Part shown: piece after piece, positions 8,475-17,453 of the stretch
How positions within the stretch are numbered: position 1 is the stretch's first letter
How the letters are laid out: every line of letters begins with the position of its first letter
Origin: Stramentimicrobium sp964433555
Lineage (GTDB): Bacteria > Atribacterota > Phoenicimicrobiia > Phoenicimicrobiales > Stramentimicrobiaceae
Reading direction: 5' to 3'
DNA: 64,000 nucleotides
Assembly (NCBI GenBank): GCA_964433555.1
Contig: CAYSRG010000008.1
Location: forward strand, 16,134-80,133
Made by a program: the position numbers and the translations under genes
Notes under the pieces: generated by a model
Database searches by the model: none
What the model was told of the DNA's origin: nothing
What the model saw: the letters and a program-made list of their open reading frames with translations, nothing else

Positions 8475-10364
8475 ATGAAAACAGCAAAAAATGTTCCAAT
8501 ACAGATGAATAAAGAAGAAGTATCAAAGAAAGCAGTTATTTTTATATCATTTATTCTTGTTTTATATATCTTAGTTACAAAACTTCGCTATCCTCCAGAA
8601 CCATTTCTTGATCATAGTATTTATATACTTTCCTGTACTTTGATTCTTTTTTTTACTAAGTTCCCAAAATACAAAGGAATAAGAAAAGCATTATTAGTAT
8701 TAGGTACCCTATGTGCCCTAATTGGAGTCATCTATGTAGTAATATCAGTACAAAGGATATATGAAAATTATTTAATAGCAAATGATCAAATGGATTTTTA
8801 TTTCTTTTTAGTATATTTTATTGGGGCAATTATTTTACTTTATGACAATCAAGGTGGGCGTATTATATCTTTTTTGGCGATATTTGCAGTTGGATATTTG
8901 TTCATTGGTAGATATTTACCAGGAATTTTTTCTTGCCCAGCTTTTAACCTACGACAAATTGCTACTATGGTTTATATAAGTTATGATCAAGGTGTTTTTG
9001 GATCATTTATATCAATAATATCAAGAATATTATCTATATTCTTTATGTTTTCCAGTCTCCTTGTAGTAACAGGGTTGGGAGATTGGATTAGATCAATATC
9101 TATGCTAATAGCGGGAAAAACAAAGGGAGGCCCTGCAAAAGTCGCGGTTATTGCTAGTGCATTGTTTGGAATGTTAAGTGGAAGTACTATGTCAAACGTA
9201 GCAGCAACGGGTTCATTTACAATACCTCTAATGAAAAGAATAGGATATAAGCCAAAAACTGCCGCTGCAATAGAAACAATAGCATCTACAGGAGGAGGGA
9301 TTACTCCACCAATAATGGCACTGAGTGCTTTTTTAATGTCTGAAATTCTTGGTGTTCCTTATGTTCAGGTAATTATATGGGCTATTGTCCCAGCCTTTCT
9401 TTGGTATTATACTACTTTTTTGTATGTTCATGTTACCGCTATAACTCAGGATGTTGAAATTTGGAGTCCTCCCCGGGAAGAGCTTCTGGAAACTTTTAAA
9501 GAGACTGCTCATTTAATTATACCTATCTTAATACTTATTGGTTCATTATTATACCTAAGAGTGGCAGAAACAGCAGCTCTTTATTCTGTAATCTCTCTTT
9601 TTATTCTATCTTTTCTTAGAAAAAGAACACGCCTGAATATTGAAAAGACAAAGATATTTTTAACAAATTTTACTAAAACATTAGCAACAATCTGTATTTT
9701 AAATACTATATTAGGAGTTTTTGTAGGGGCGATTCTATCGACAGGCACACATACCAAATTAATTGCTCTAGTCATTGGAGGAATAACAAACTGGTTGTTA
9801 GTTGCAGTTATTATTTTTGTTTTGTGTGTATTACTTGGTATGCTGGTTCCCCCTTTTGTATCCTACATTACAGTCGTTCTTATTGCGGTGCCAGCATTAA
9901 GTAGAATGGGTTTTAACCCTCCCGCTATTCATATGTTTGTATTGTATTGTTGTGCATTAGCTCCTATAACTCCTCCAGTTGCTATGGGTGCTTTTACTGC
10001 AGCGGCGATAGCTGACTCAGATGCAATGGAAACAGCTAAAGAAGCTACCATTAAATCCCTTTTCTTGTGGATTATTCCCTTTATACTTTTTAGGTATGAA
10101 ATATTCTTAGGAATAAACACTGATTTAAATTTAATTTTAAAGTGGATTGTCTTCTTGATGCTTGCTACTTTGTTATTTACTTTTGGAATCAATAGATATT
10201 GTTTTGGAAAAATATCAAGTTGTTGGGCACTTTTTTTAATAGTAAATGCATTGTTAATAGTTCAACCAGTAAACGAATGGTTATCAATTTTGAGTGTTGT
10301 AACAGGTCTAGGAATCATGTTTTTGTTATATATCAATAGAAAAAAGAATAAAGAAAAAATCTAA
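8475..10364 (+). CDS. TRAP transporter fused permease (DctQM fusion, TAXI type)
   Basis: A 629-residue membrane protein with about sixteen hydrophobic segments: an N-terminal four-helix DctQ-like part and a long DctM-like part, as in TAXI systems. Conserved DctM features are visible, for example GGPAKVAVIASALFGMLSGS, then ASTGGGITPPIM, and later ALAPITPPVAMGAFTAAAIA. It would drive sodium- or proton-coupled uptake of the substrate delivered by the binding protein encoded downstream. The frame opens at a TTG (8439), but ATG 8475 follows a full AAGGAGGT and is preferred. That Shine-Dalgarno could pair in a small GGAG-GTTT-CTCC hairpin, which may dampen initiation. Confidence 0.85.
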   Translation: MKTAKNVPIQMNKEEVSKKAVIFISFILVLYILVTKLRYPPEPFLDHSIYILSCTLILFFTKFPKYKGIRKALLVLGTLCALIGVIYVVISVQRIYENYLIANDQMDFYFFLVYFIGAIILLYDNQGGRIISFLAIFAVGYLFIGRYLPGIFSCPAFNLRQIATMVYISYDQGVFGSFISIISRILSIFFMFSSLLVVTGLGDWIRSISMLIAGKTKGGPAKVAVIASALFGMLSGSTMSNVAATGSFTIPLMKRIGYKPKTAAAIETIASTGGGITPPIMALSAFLMSEILGVPYVQVIIWAIVPAFLWYYTTFLYVHVTAITQDVEIWSPPREELLETFKETAHLIIPILILIGSLLYLRVAETAALYSVISLFILSFLRKRTRLNIEKTKIFLTNFTKTLATICILNTILGVFVGAILSTGTHTKLIALVIGGITNWLLVAVIIFVLCVLLGMLVPPFVSYITVVLIAVPALSRMGFNPPAIHMFVLYCCALAPITPPVAMGAFTAAAIADSDAMETAKEATIKSLFLWIIPFILFRYEIFLGINTDLNLILKWIVFLMLATLLFTFGINRYCFGKISSCWALFLIVNALLIVQPVNEWLSILSVVTGLGIMFLLYINRKKNKEKI

Positions 10365-10434
10365 TCAAAAATTATAAATAACTGAAAATACTTTAAATTT
10401 AAATAATATAAAATCCCAATCTCGGATTCCAAAA

Positions 10435-10448
10435 GAGGAGGAGGTGAT
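10435..10448 (+). promoter_or_regulatory. Orphan full-length Shine-Dalgarno upstream of TAXI binding protein
   Basis: GAGGAGGAGGTGAT contains AGGAGGTGAT, a ten-base complement of the 16S rRNA tail, yet no ATG/GTG/TTG lies at usable spacing and stops follow at once. The real RBS for the binding-protein gene (TTAGGAGGAAC) is 70 bases further on. Similar sites at 21052 and 30480 precede other binding-protein genes. Confidence 0.5.
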
Positions 10449-10523
10449 ATTCAGTAAAAATTAGTAGGATATTGGATTTTATAATTTAGAAAATTTGAAA
10501 ATAATTATTAGGAGGAACATTCA

Positions 10524-11513
10524 ATGAAAAATCATAGATTCTTAGCTATATTATTTATGACCATTTTGATTATTTCAACAATAGGAATTACAACAAGTCT
10601 TGCTAGTAGAAAGATTATTGTAAGCGGTGCTTCAATAGGAAGTACAACTAATTTAGCTGCTAGTGCAATCGCTGATATAGCACAAAATTGTTGTGGTATA
10701 TTGCCAACCGTGGTTGTTAATCCCACAACTGCGCAGGTAGATGTTTTGCAACATAGAGAGGCTGATATTTCTACAACTACAGGTTATTTAACTTTTGATG
10801 CTTATCATGGATTAGGTAATTATGACGGTAATCCTTTCAAGGAAATAAGGTCTTTAATGCAAAGACCTTCTACTCAAATGCATATCGTTGTTCTTAAAGA
10901 ATCTTCAATTAAAGAAATCAAAGATTTGGTGGGAAAAAGATTGGCTTTTGGTAAACCTGGTTCTGCTTCAGATGTTTTCGGAAAAGATATGCTAGGAGCA
11001 ATAGGAATTATAGATGATTTGGGTTCAATAATGAATTTATCAGCGGGAGATATTCAGGCAAAGTTGTTGACAAACCAGATTGATGTAACTATCTTAGCAG
11101 GTACTTCTCCTTACTCTACAATAACAGAAATTAGTTTATCGAGTAGAAATGGAATTCGAATGATAGGTTTAACTAAAGAAGAAATTGCTAGTGTAATAGA
11201 AAAAGTGCCTTATTTTATGCCCAATAAAATACCTGCTGTATATAAAGGTATGGAAGAAAATGTTTCTACTGTGGGATATAGTAATATCTATTCATGTGTA
11301 GATCTTTCAGAAGAGGAAGCATATTGCCTGACTAAGAATTTTTGGGAACATTTAGATACAGTTGAATTGTACTGGAGTCTTTTAGGTGAATTAACACTTG
11401 AAGAAGTGAGCTTGATTAAGCATATAGCTCCATGGCATATTGGTGCATATCGCTATTATCAGGAAGTAGGGTTAGACATTCCTCCAGAAATGATTCCACC
11501 TGAAGCAAAATAG
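10524..11513 (+). CDS. TRAP transporter solute-binding protein, TAXI family
   Basis: Extracytoplasmic receptor of the TRAP system encoded just upstream. Residues 1-28 are a signal peptide (positive start MKNHR, hydrophobic core, small residues at TTSLAS). The mature part follows the TAXI pattern: GASIGSTTNLAASAIADI for the first ligand-binding loop, LQHREADISTTTGYLTFDAYHG, and DLVGKRLAFGKPGSASDVFG. TAXI receptors bind small organic acids or amino acids; the ligand here is not readable. It lies 160 bases after the permease, an unusually long gap for an operon, containing the orphan Shine-Dalgarno, and may be translated at a higher level. RBS TTAGGAGG. Confidence 0.85.
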   Translation: MKNHRFLAILFMTILIISTIGITTSLASRKIIVSGASIGSTTNLAASAIADIAQNCCGILPTVVVNPTTAQVDVLQHREADISTTTGYLTFDAYHGLGNYDGNPFKEIRSLMQRPSTQMHIVVLKESSIKEIKDLVGKRLAFGKPGSASDVFGKDMLGAIGIIDDLGSIMNLSAGDIQAKLLTNQIDVTILAGTSPYSTITEISLSSRNGIRMIGLTKEEIASVIEKVPYFMPNKIPAVYKGMEENVSTVGYSNIYSCVDLSEEEAYCLTKNFWEHLDTVELYWSLLGELTLEEVSLIKHIAPWHIGAYRYYQEVGLDIPPEMIPPEAK

Positions 11514-11601
11514 TAAAATTTTATATATTTACATTTTTTTAAATTTCTGTGTAATATTCAATAAAATGTCTTTTATAGCGTATACTTAATCCTTAAAGTT
11601 C

Positions 11602-11639
11602 TTAGAATAGACTCTTTTCTCATGTTGAGTTTATTCTAA
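11602..11639. terminator. Stem-loop after TAXI binding-protein gene
   Basis: TTAGAATAGACTC and GAGTTTATTCTAA form a 13-pair stem (one G-U pair) around a 12-base loop. It lies about 90 bases after the stop and is not followed by a T-run, so a mRNA-stabilising 3' end or a weak terminator is as likely as a factor-independent terminator. Confidence 0.45.
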
Positions 11640-11772
11640 CTTAAAATCATCCTTTTGTTAAAGGGGAGCAGTATAACAAGATTAACAAGAAGACTAGTTA
11701 TTTAAATAAAAAATAATTTTAAAAAAATTGTAAATAAAGTGAATTCTTTTTGGAATATTAAGGAGATTTCCA

Positions 11773-12915
11773 ATGTATGATTGTGTTTTGAAAGGAGGAA
11801 GGATTATTGACCCTTCTCAAAACATAGATGATATATTAGATTTAGCTATTGAGAAAAATAAAATATCTTCATTAGATAAAGATATTGATCCTAAAACAGC
11901 ACTTCAAGTTTTTTACTTAAAAGAAAAATTGGTAGTGCCAGGTTTAATAGATTTACATACTCATGTTTATTGGAAGGGGAGTTCGATTAGTGTAAGTCCT
12001 GATGAAATTGCTCCCAAAAGTGGCATTACAACAATGGTAGATGCAGGAAGTACTGGAGCAGGAAATTATTTAGCTTTTAAGGATTATATAATTGAATCAA
12101 GCATTTGTAATATTTTTACTTTCTTAAATATTGCTTATGCAGGAATACCATATGTCAGTAAGTATCTGAATTTTAGTGAAAACCAATTCTTAGAAACACT
12201 CAATATTGCTTCGTTAGTAGATACAATTAAAACATTTTCAAATAATATCATAGGCATAAAAGTAAGATTGGGTGTAAAGGGATCAGGCAAATCAGGTTTG
12301 CTCCCATTGCTTTTAGCACTGAAAGCATCTGAGATTACCGAAAAACCTTTGATGGTTCATATTGGTGATCCACCTCCTGCAATTCAGGAGATACTTCCCT
12401 ATTTACGAAAAGGAGATATTGTTACTCATTCTTTTAGGGGAGGAGCCAATAAATTTTTAGATAATAAGGGAAATGTAATTTCAGAGGTATGGAAAGCCAG
12501 GGAAAGAGGAGTTTTATTTGACGTTGGTCATGGTAAGGGGAGTTTTTCTTTTAAAACAGCGAAGGACATGATTAATGCTAATTTTTATCCTGATACTATT
12601 AGCACTGATATGCATTCATTATCAATAAAGCATGTTATTGATTTACCTACAACAATGTCAAAATTTATAAACTTGGGAATGTCATTGCCCAAAGTTATTC
12701 ATGCTTGCACTTATACCCCTGCTTCTGTTATTTCTCAAGAACCAAAGATTGGACAATTACGAGAAGGTAGTGTTGCAGATATTTCTGTTTTTGAATTAAC
12801 TGATAGTGAGTATAAGTATTTTGATTCTTATAACAATATCTTGATAGGAAATAAAAAATTAGTACCAATTATGACATTAAAAAATGGTCAATTAATTTAT
12901 CCAATAAATTTGTAA
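11773..12915 (+). CDS. Amidohydrolase/deacetylase family metallohydrolase (dihydroorotase-like)
   Basis: A 380-residue amidohydrolase-superfamily enzyme with a binuclear metal site. The ligands are visible in order: His62 and His64 (DLHTHV), Lys163 as probable carboxylated lysine (GIKVRLG), His196 (MVHIGDPP), His219 (THSFRGG) and Asp279 (STDMHS). The N-terminal GGRIIDPSQNIDDILDLAIE and C-terminal LREGSVADISVFEL strands form the composite beta domain. It belongs to the group annotated as amidohydrolase/deacetylase next to dihydroorotase; the natural substrates are mostly unknown N-acyl or cyclic amide compounds. It probably hydrolyses an amide or lactam in the pathway served by the TRAP system. 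RBS AAGGAGA. Confidence 0.85.
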   Translation: MYDCVLKGGRIIDPSQNIDDILDLAIEKNKISSLDKDIDPKTALQVFYLKEKLVVPGLIDLHTHVYWKGSSISVSPDEIAPKSGITTMVDAGSTGAGNYLAFKDYIIESSICNIFTFLNIAYAGIPYVSKYLNFSENQFLETLNIASLVDTIKTFSNNIIGIKVRLGVKGSGKSGLLPLLLALKASEITEKPLMVHIGDPPPAIQEILPYLRKGDIVTHSFRGGANKFLDNKGNVISEVWKARERGVLFDVGHGKGSFSFKTAKDMINANFYPDTISTDMHSLSIKHVIDLPTTMSKFINLGMSLPKVIHACTYTPASVISQEPKIGQLREGSVADISVFELTDSEYKYFDSYNNILIGNKKLVPIMTLKNGQLIYPINL

Positions 12916-13442
12916 ATTCAAACATATGTTAGTAAGTAAAAATTTTACATGAATATTATAGTTGAAAAAGATGTTAAAATTTTAAATATTTTGTAATTGA
13001 ACATTTATAAAAAGCTAGCAAGTGCATAACTATTACAGACCAACTGGGGTAGAGATAGATCTGATCTGGTCATAAGTAATATTAAAGAGATTAGGGAAAA
13101 GATTGGAAAAGATGTTCAGAGGATTGACTCTTTAAAACGAGATGCTCATGGCTATGGAAAAGTTGAAATAGATAATCAATATATATCTGCTTGAATTGAA
13201 AGAATGGCCATTGATTTCGTTGATAACAAACAAAATATTGGTAGAATACGCTAAATAAAAATAAAGTATAGTAAATATTAAACATTTGAGATTATATGAG
13301 GATCAAGGGTAAAAGACAATTAAATTAGTATTAGGTATTGTCTTATTTTACTTTATGTTTGTTTATTAAATTGATTTGAAGAAATGTTTTATAAGGAGAA
13401 TTCCTAATAATATTATTGCTTTATTGAATAGAGAGGATAAGA
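12916..13442. other. Intergenic spacer with a decayed coding fragment
   Basis: A 527-base gap between the amidohydrolase and Ldh2 genes. It contains a stop-interrupted open frame (13030-13194 and a short continuation to 13254). Near its end is an AAGGAGAATTCC sequence without a start codon, then the real RBS (GAGAGGA) of the next gene. No transposase or tRNA is seen. Confidence 0.4.
13030..13194 (+). pseudogene. Decayed coding fragment, unidentified
   Basis: The forward frame reads ...NWGRDRSDLVISNIKEIREK and on to DAHGYGKVEIDNQYISA before TGA, then continues in frame as IERMAIDFVDNKQNIGRIR before TAA. The composition is protein-like (amphipathic helix, charged residues) but there is no start codon or RBS. 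I cannot assign a family. It is best read as the remains of a deleted gene; a chance open frame is the alternative. Confidence 0.3.
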
Positions 13443-14498
13443 ATGTATAAAGAAAATAAGGTGGATTTTAAAAAACTTAGACAATTTTGTATAAATATTT
13501 TAATTAAAGTTGGATTATCTGAAAATGATGCTTTTATAGTTGCTGATTCCCTGCTATTTGCCAATTTAAGGGGAGTTGACTCCCATGGTGTTATGCGATT
13601 TCCAATTTATGTTAAAAGATTAGAAGAAGGCGGTTCGAAGACTAAACCGAATATAAAAATAATAAAAGAAAGGATAGCATCAGCTTTAATTGAAGGAGAT
13701 AGCGGCTTAGGTCAGGTAGTAGGTATGTATGCAACCGAGATGGCAATAAAAAAAGCAAAAAAGGCTGGTGCATGTTTTGTAGGCGTCAAAGGAAGTGCTC
13801 ATTTCGGGGCAGCCTCTTACTACTCGGTAAAAGTTGCTCAGGAGGGCATGGTTGGATTGACTACCTCAAATACCACTCAAAATACAGCAGCATGGGGAGG
13901 TGCCAAGAAAATTATTGGCAACGATCCACTTTCCATTGCAGTTCCTTATCGAGATGGAGAGCCTTTAGTATTTGATATTTCTATGAGTCAGGCTGCCGGT
14001 GGAAAGATAAAATTAGCTGCAAAGAATAATCAAAAAGTACCATTAGGTTGGGGGATAGATAAACTTGGAAGAATGACCGATAATCCTAATGAAATTATAA
14101 ATGGTGGAGCGCGCTTACCCTTTGGTGAACATAAAGGTTATGGATTAGCAGTAATGTTAGAAATATTAAATGGAGTGTTAACCGGAGCAGGCATGCTGAG
14201 TCAGATAACTTCCTGGTCTAAATATCCTGAAAATCCTACCAATATAGGCCATTGTTTTGCAGCAGTAGATATAGCCAGCTTTATGGATATGGCAGAGTTT
14301 CAGCAGAGATTGGAATGGTTTGTCAAGGAAATAAAAAGATCTCCTCTAATGGAAGGTTCTAAGGGTATTTTTATGCCTGGTGAAATTGAAATTGGAATCG
14401 AAAAAGAAAGAAGAGAAAAAGGGATTCCAATTTCTCAAAAAGTGTGGGTAGAATTAGTCGAAATTGCCAAAAATTATCAAGAAGAACTCATAGTCTAA
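13443..14498 (+). CDS. Ldh2 family (malate/L-lactate/sulfolactate-type) NAD(P)-dependent dehydrogenase
   Basis: The family signature LRGVDSHGVMRFPIYVKRLE near residue 45 carries the His-containing motif of the MDH/LDH type-2 family (YlbC/YiaK/ComC). Further typical segments are KGSAHFGAASYY, TTQNTAAWGGAKKIIGNDPLS and LPFGEHKGYGLAVMLEIL. Length (351) is normal. Known members oxidise or reduce 2-hydroxy acids such as malate, sulfolactate, ureidoglycolate and 2,3-diketogulonate. It precedes the fumarase-like genes, which suggests a hydroxy-acid oxidation flanking a dehydration. A paralogue with a similar role is at 27161-28195. RBS AGAGAGGA. Confidence 0.87.
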   Translation: MYKENKVDFKKLRQFCINILIKVGLSENDAFIVADSLLFANLRGVDSHGVMRFPIYVKRLEEGGSKTKPNIKIIKERIASALIEGDSGLGQVVGMYATEMAIKKAKKAGACFVGVKGSAHFGAASYYSVKVAQEGMVGLTTSNTTQNTAAWGGAKKIIGNDPLSIAVPYRDGEPLVFDISMSQAAGGKIKLAAKNNQKVPLGWGIDKLGRMTDNPNEIINGGARLPFGEHKGYGLAVMLEILNGVLTGAGMLSQITSWSKYPENPTNIGHCFAAVDIASFMDMAEFQQRLEWFVKEIKRSPLMEGSKGIFMPGEIEIGIEKERREKGIPISQKVWVELVEIAKNYQEELIV

Positions 14499-14586
14499 AT
14501 AATTAATTTTACTTTCCAGATATTTTTTATAAATATATCCTATATAAATTTAGTTAAATGAACAGAATAATACCGAGAGGAGAAAT

Positions 14587-15114
14587 ATGATTGAAATTCA
14601 AACACCAGTAAGTGATGAATATATAAGTAAACTAAAAATTGGGGATCAAATTGAAATTAGTGGCATTATTTACACAGGTCGGGATGCAGTATTACCTAAG
14701 TTAGTTAAGTTATGTCAAGAAAATCCTAAGCAGGTGAAGATAAATTTAGAAGGTGGAGTTATTTTCCATACTGCAGTTAGCCCGGCAGGGATAGGACCAA
14801 CAAGTAGCAACAAAATAGAAATTGAAGGAAGCATTGGTCCTTTATCAGAAAAAGGAATTAAAATACATTTAGGCAAGGGAGCTTTGAGTATTAAAACGAT
14901 AAATATTCTTAAGAAATATAATGCTATATTTGCTATTACTCCCCCGGTTACTGCTTTATTGACAGCTAAAATTATCACCAAAGAAGTCGTCATGTTTCCA
15001 GAAGAAGGAATAGAAGCGCTGCATAGACTGAAAGTCGCAGCAATGCCTGCTATTGTTGCAATTGCCCATGGTAAATCCATATTTGGAGAGAGTGGGGATA
15101 AGTCAAATGGATAA
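14587..15114 (+). CDS. Fumarate hydratase/tartrate dehydratase class I, beta subunit
   Basis: The 175 residues match the C-terminal (swivelling) domain of class I Fe-S hydro-lyases: the start IQTPVSDEYISKLKIGDQIEISG, the GRDAVLPKL segment, GIGPTSSNKIE (usual GPTTS) and GKGALS. With the alpha subunit it forms an oxygen-sensitive [4Fe-4S] dehydratase acting on fumarate, L-tartrate or a related hydroxy-dicarboxylate. The beta gene precedes alpha and overlaps it by 8 bases, the reverse of the usual alpha-beta order. Family membership is clear; the substrate is not. Confidence 0.85.
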   Translation: MIEIQTPVSDEYISKLKIGDQIEISGIIYTGRDAVLPKLVKLCQENPKQVKINLEGGVIFHTAVSPAGIGPTSSNKIEIEGSIGPLSEKGIKIHLGKGALSIKTINILKKYNAIFAITPPVTALLTAKIITKEVVMFPEEGIEALHRLKVAAMPAIVAIAHGKSIFGESGDKSNG

Positions 15115-15961
15115 GATAAAAATAATAGACAAGGTAGCTCAATGTTTAGTGGAGGCAAGCACAAAATTTCGTGAGGATCAAGTTGAAAAATACAAAGAAG
15201 CTATCGCAAAAGAAAAAAATCCAGAGGCAAGATGGGTATTGGAGAATATTTTAGAAGATTCCCGAGTGGCAGAGGCTAAAAAAATGCCCCTATGTGATGA
15301 CACAGGAATTCCACATGTATTTGTTGAGTTTGGAGAAGACATTGCTATTAATACAGAGATAGAAACAGCGATAATGGAAGGGGTAAGGGTTGGTTTGGAA
15401 CAGCTGCCAGGCAGACCTATGGCAGTAAGGGGTAATGAAGTAGAAAGAATAGAACAAAGTACAGGTTTATACATGGAATCCGGTGCACTTCTTCCTGCCC
15501 CATTAATCTTTAAGTCTTTTTCAGGAAAAGGCATGCAGGTTACGATAATGATGTTGGGAGGAGGGCCGGAGATTAGAAGTAAGACTTTCCGAGTTTTTCA
15601 TAAACATGACAGTAAAAATGTATTTATTCAGATAGGCGAATGGGCAAGAGAAGTTAGCGCTGAGTTGGGATGTACTCCTTGTGTGCCGGCAATTGGCATA
15701 GGAAGAACTCATTATGAAGCAACTGTTTTAATGTTAGAAGCAATGAAGGACGGAAGTCTGGACAAACAAAGTGAATTTGAGCAAATGATAACAGCAATTG
15801 TAAATGAGGGCAAAGTAGGACCTTTAGGTTTAGGTGGAAATTTTACTGCTTTAGGTAGTTTTATTAAGATAGGCCCGCAACGTGCTAGTGGCGTCAGAAT
15901 AGCTTGTATGAGGCCTGGATGTTGTTTTGATCCAAGGCGAGCAACTGTTTTAATTATTTAA
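15107..15961 (+). CDS. Fumarate hydratase/tartrate dehydratase class I, alpha subunit
   Basis: N-terminal catalytic domain of class I fumarases, carried here as a separate 284-residue subunit. Candidate [4Fe-4S] ligands are Cys63 (PLCDDTG), Cys189 (ELGCTPC) and Cys272 or Cys273 (MRPGCCFDPRR). Also visible are GALLPAPLIFKSFSGKG, GGGPEIRSKT and PLGLGGNFTALG. The open frame begins earlier (15053), but ATG 15107 with GGGGATA upstream gives the typical start MDKIKIIDKV and makes the 8-base overlap with the beta gene. Tartrate dehydratase TtdA-type activity is the main alternative to fumarase. Together with the Ldh2 and AtuA genes it probably serves a specialised pathway. Confidence 0.85.
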   Translation: MDKIKIIDKVAQCLVEASTKFREDQVEKYKEAIAKEKNPEARWVLENILEDSRVAEAKKMPLCDDTGIPHVFVEFGEDIAINTEIETAIMEGVRVGLEQLPGRPMAVRGNEVERIEQSTGLYMESGALLPAPLIFKSFSGKGMQVTIMMLGGGPEIRSKTFRVFHKHDSKNVFIQIGEWAREVSAELGCTPCVPAIGIGRTHYEATVLMLEAMKDGSLDKQSEFEQMITAIVNEGKVGPLGLGGNFTALGSFIKIGPQRASGVRIACMRPGCCFDPRRATVLII

Positions 15962-16069
15962 ATAATTTATGACTGTACTATTGAATCGGAATATAAGTAA
16001 TTTAAAAGAATAAATATTACCGTAAATAGATGAATAAGTATCCAAGAAAGGTAAGGGAATTAAAATTTT

Positions 16070-17428
16070 ATGGAAGAGATTAGAGTTCTTTCCCCAGTGG
16101 GAATGTTAGGATATGGTTTCCCAATAGAATCGTTTTATACTGGATTAGAAAAAAAGCCACATGTTATTGCTGCTGATGCTGGTTCTACAGATGCCGGACC
16201 TCATAAATTAGGAGCAGGTGTAGGTATTGTTAGCAAGGAAGCGACTAAAAAAGATTTAATTTTGATGTTAAAGGCAGGTTGCGAAAATAAGATCCCTGTT
16301 ATTGTAGGTTCTGCGGGAGGCTCAGGCGCTGAGGTCCATCTAAAATGGACTACTGCAATAGTAAAAGAAATAGCCCAAGAAAATAATTTACATTTTAAAA
16401 TGGCTATCATTCATGCTGAAGTTAAAAAAGATTATCTCAAAAATAAGTTAGAGGAAAGGAAGATAAAACCTTTAGGTCCTGTAGCTGCTTTGACCTTAAA
16501 AGATATTGAAGAAGCTATTAGGGTAGTAGCTGTAATGGGTGTTCATCCTTATATTACAGCATTAGAAGCAGGAGCCGAGGTTATTATTGCCGGACGTTCT
16601 AATGATCCTGCTATGTTTGCAGCAGTACCTATTAAAAAGGGGAATGATCCCGGATTGGCTTTACATTTGGGTAAAATATTAGAATGTGGAGCAATGGCCT
16701 CTATTCCAGGTACCACCTCTGACTGTATGATGGGCTATATGCAACAGGACTGTTTTATAGTAGAACCAACAAATAAAAAACGTAAATGTGTTCCCAGTTC
16801 AGTAGCAGCACACTCTCTTTATGAAAAATCAAGTCCCTTGCATATCATTGGTCCAGAGGGAGTAGTTGATATTACTGAATGTAAATTTGAACAATACAAT
16901 GAAAGAGCAGTGAAGGTTATTGGATCTAGGCTAATTGATAGTAAAAAAACAAACATAAAGTTAGAGGGAGCAAGTATGGTTGCCTATCGGACTATAAGTA
17001 TTGCTGGTATAAGAGATCCAATAATGATTAAACAGATTGATGAATGTGAGAAACATGTAAGGGAAGCTGTACTATCTTACTTTAACAATATTAATCCTAA
17101 CGATTATAGAATAATCTTTCATATTTATGGAAAGAACGGAGTAATGGGGGAATTGGAACCGCAAAAAGAAATAACCTCACATGAGGTATGCCTAATTTTA
17201 GAGGTGGTTGCCAGAGAACAGGAGTTGGCTAATACCATTTGTGCCTTTGCCCGATCTACTTTGATGCATTATTCTTACCAGGGACGTATTGCCACTGCCG
17301 GGAATTTAGCTTTTCCTTATGCTCCCTCAGATATACCTACCGGGGCAGTTTATAGATTTAATATACATCACTTAGTAGAAGTGGATGACCCGAATGAACT
17401 TTTCTCCATAGAGATGGTGGATGTTTAA
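16070..17428 (+). CDS. AtuA family protein (DUF1446)
   Basis: The 452 residues fit the AtuA (acyclic terpene utilisation A, formerly DUF1446) family: the start VLSPVGMLGYGFPIESFYTG, then AADAGSTDAGPHKLG, PVIVGSAGGSGAEVH and AGAEVIIAGRSNDPAMFAA, ending YRFNIHHLVEV. AtuA was named from citronellol/geraniol degradation in Pseudomonas, but no acyl-CoA carboxylase is present here, so terpene catabolism is not implied. The reaction of this family is not established to my knowledge. The DUF4387 gene follows after 25 bases; the two families commonly occur side by side and may form one enzyme. Confidence 0.8.
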   Translation: MEEIRVLSPVGMLGYGFPIESFYTGLEKKPHVIAADAGSTDAGPHKLGAGVGIVSKEATKKDLILMLKAGCENKIPVIVGSAGGSGAEVHLKWTTAIVKEIAQENNLHFKMAIIHAEVKKDYLKNKLEERKIKPLGPVAALTLKDIEEAIRVVAVMGVHPYITALEAGAEVIIAGRSNDPAMFAAVPIKKGNDPGLALHLGKILECGAMASIPGTTSDCMMGYMQQDCFIVEPTNKKRKCVPSSVAAHSLYEKSSPLHIIGPEGVVDITECKFEQYNERAVKVIGSRLIDSKKTNIKLEGASMVAYRTISIAGIRDPIMIKQIDECEKHVREAVLSYFNNINPNDYRIIFHIYGKNGVMGELEPQKEITSHEVCLILEVVAREQELANTICAFARSTLMHYSYQGRIATAGNLAFPYAPSDIPTGAVYRFNIHHLVEVDDPNELFSIEMVDV

Positions 17429-17453
17429 TTAAGGACTAAAAGGAGAATTTTTT

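Noticed and set aside
13091..13285. 64-codon minus-strand open frame in the Ldh2 upstream gap
   Set aside because: Aromatic, low-complexity translation with no RBS; the plus-strand frame looks more protein-like.
14715..15164. 149-codon minus-strand open frame opposite the fumarase subunits
   Set aside because: Antisense shadow of two well-recognised coding regions; no RBS and low-complexity translation.
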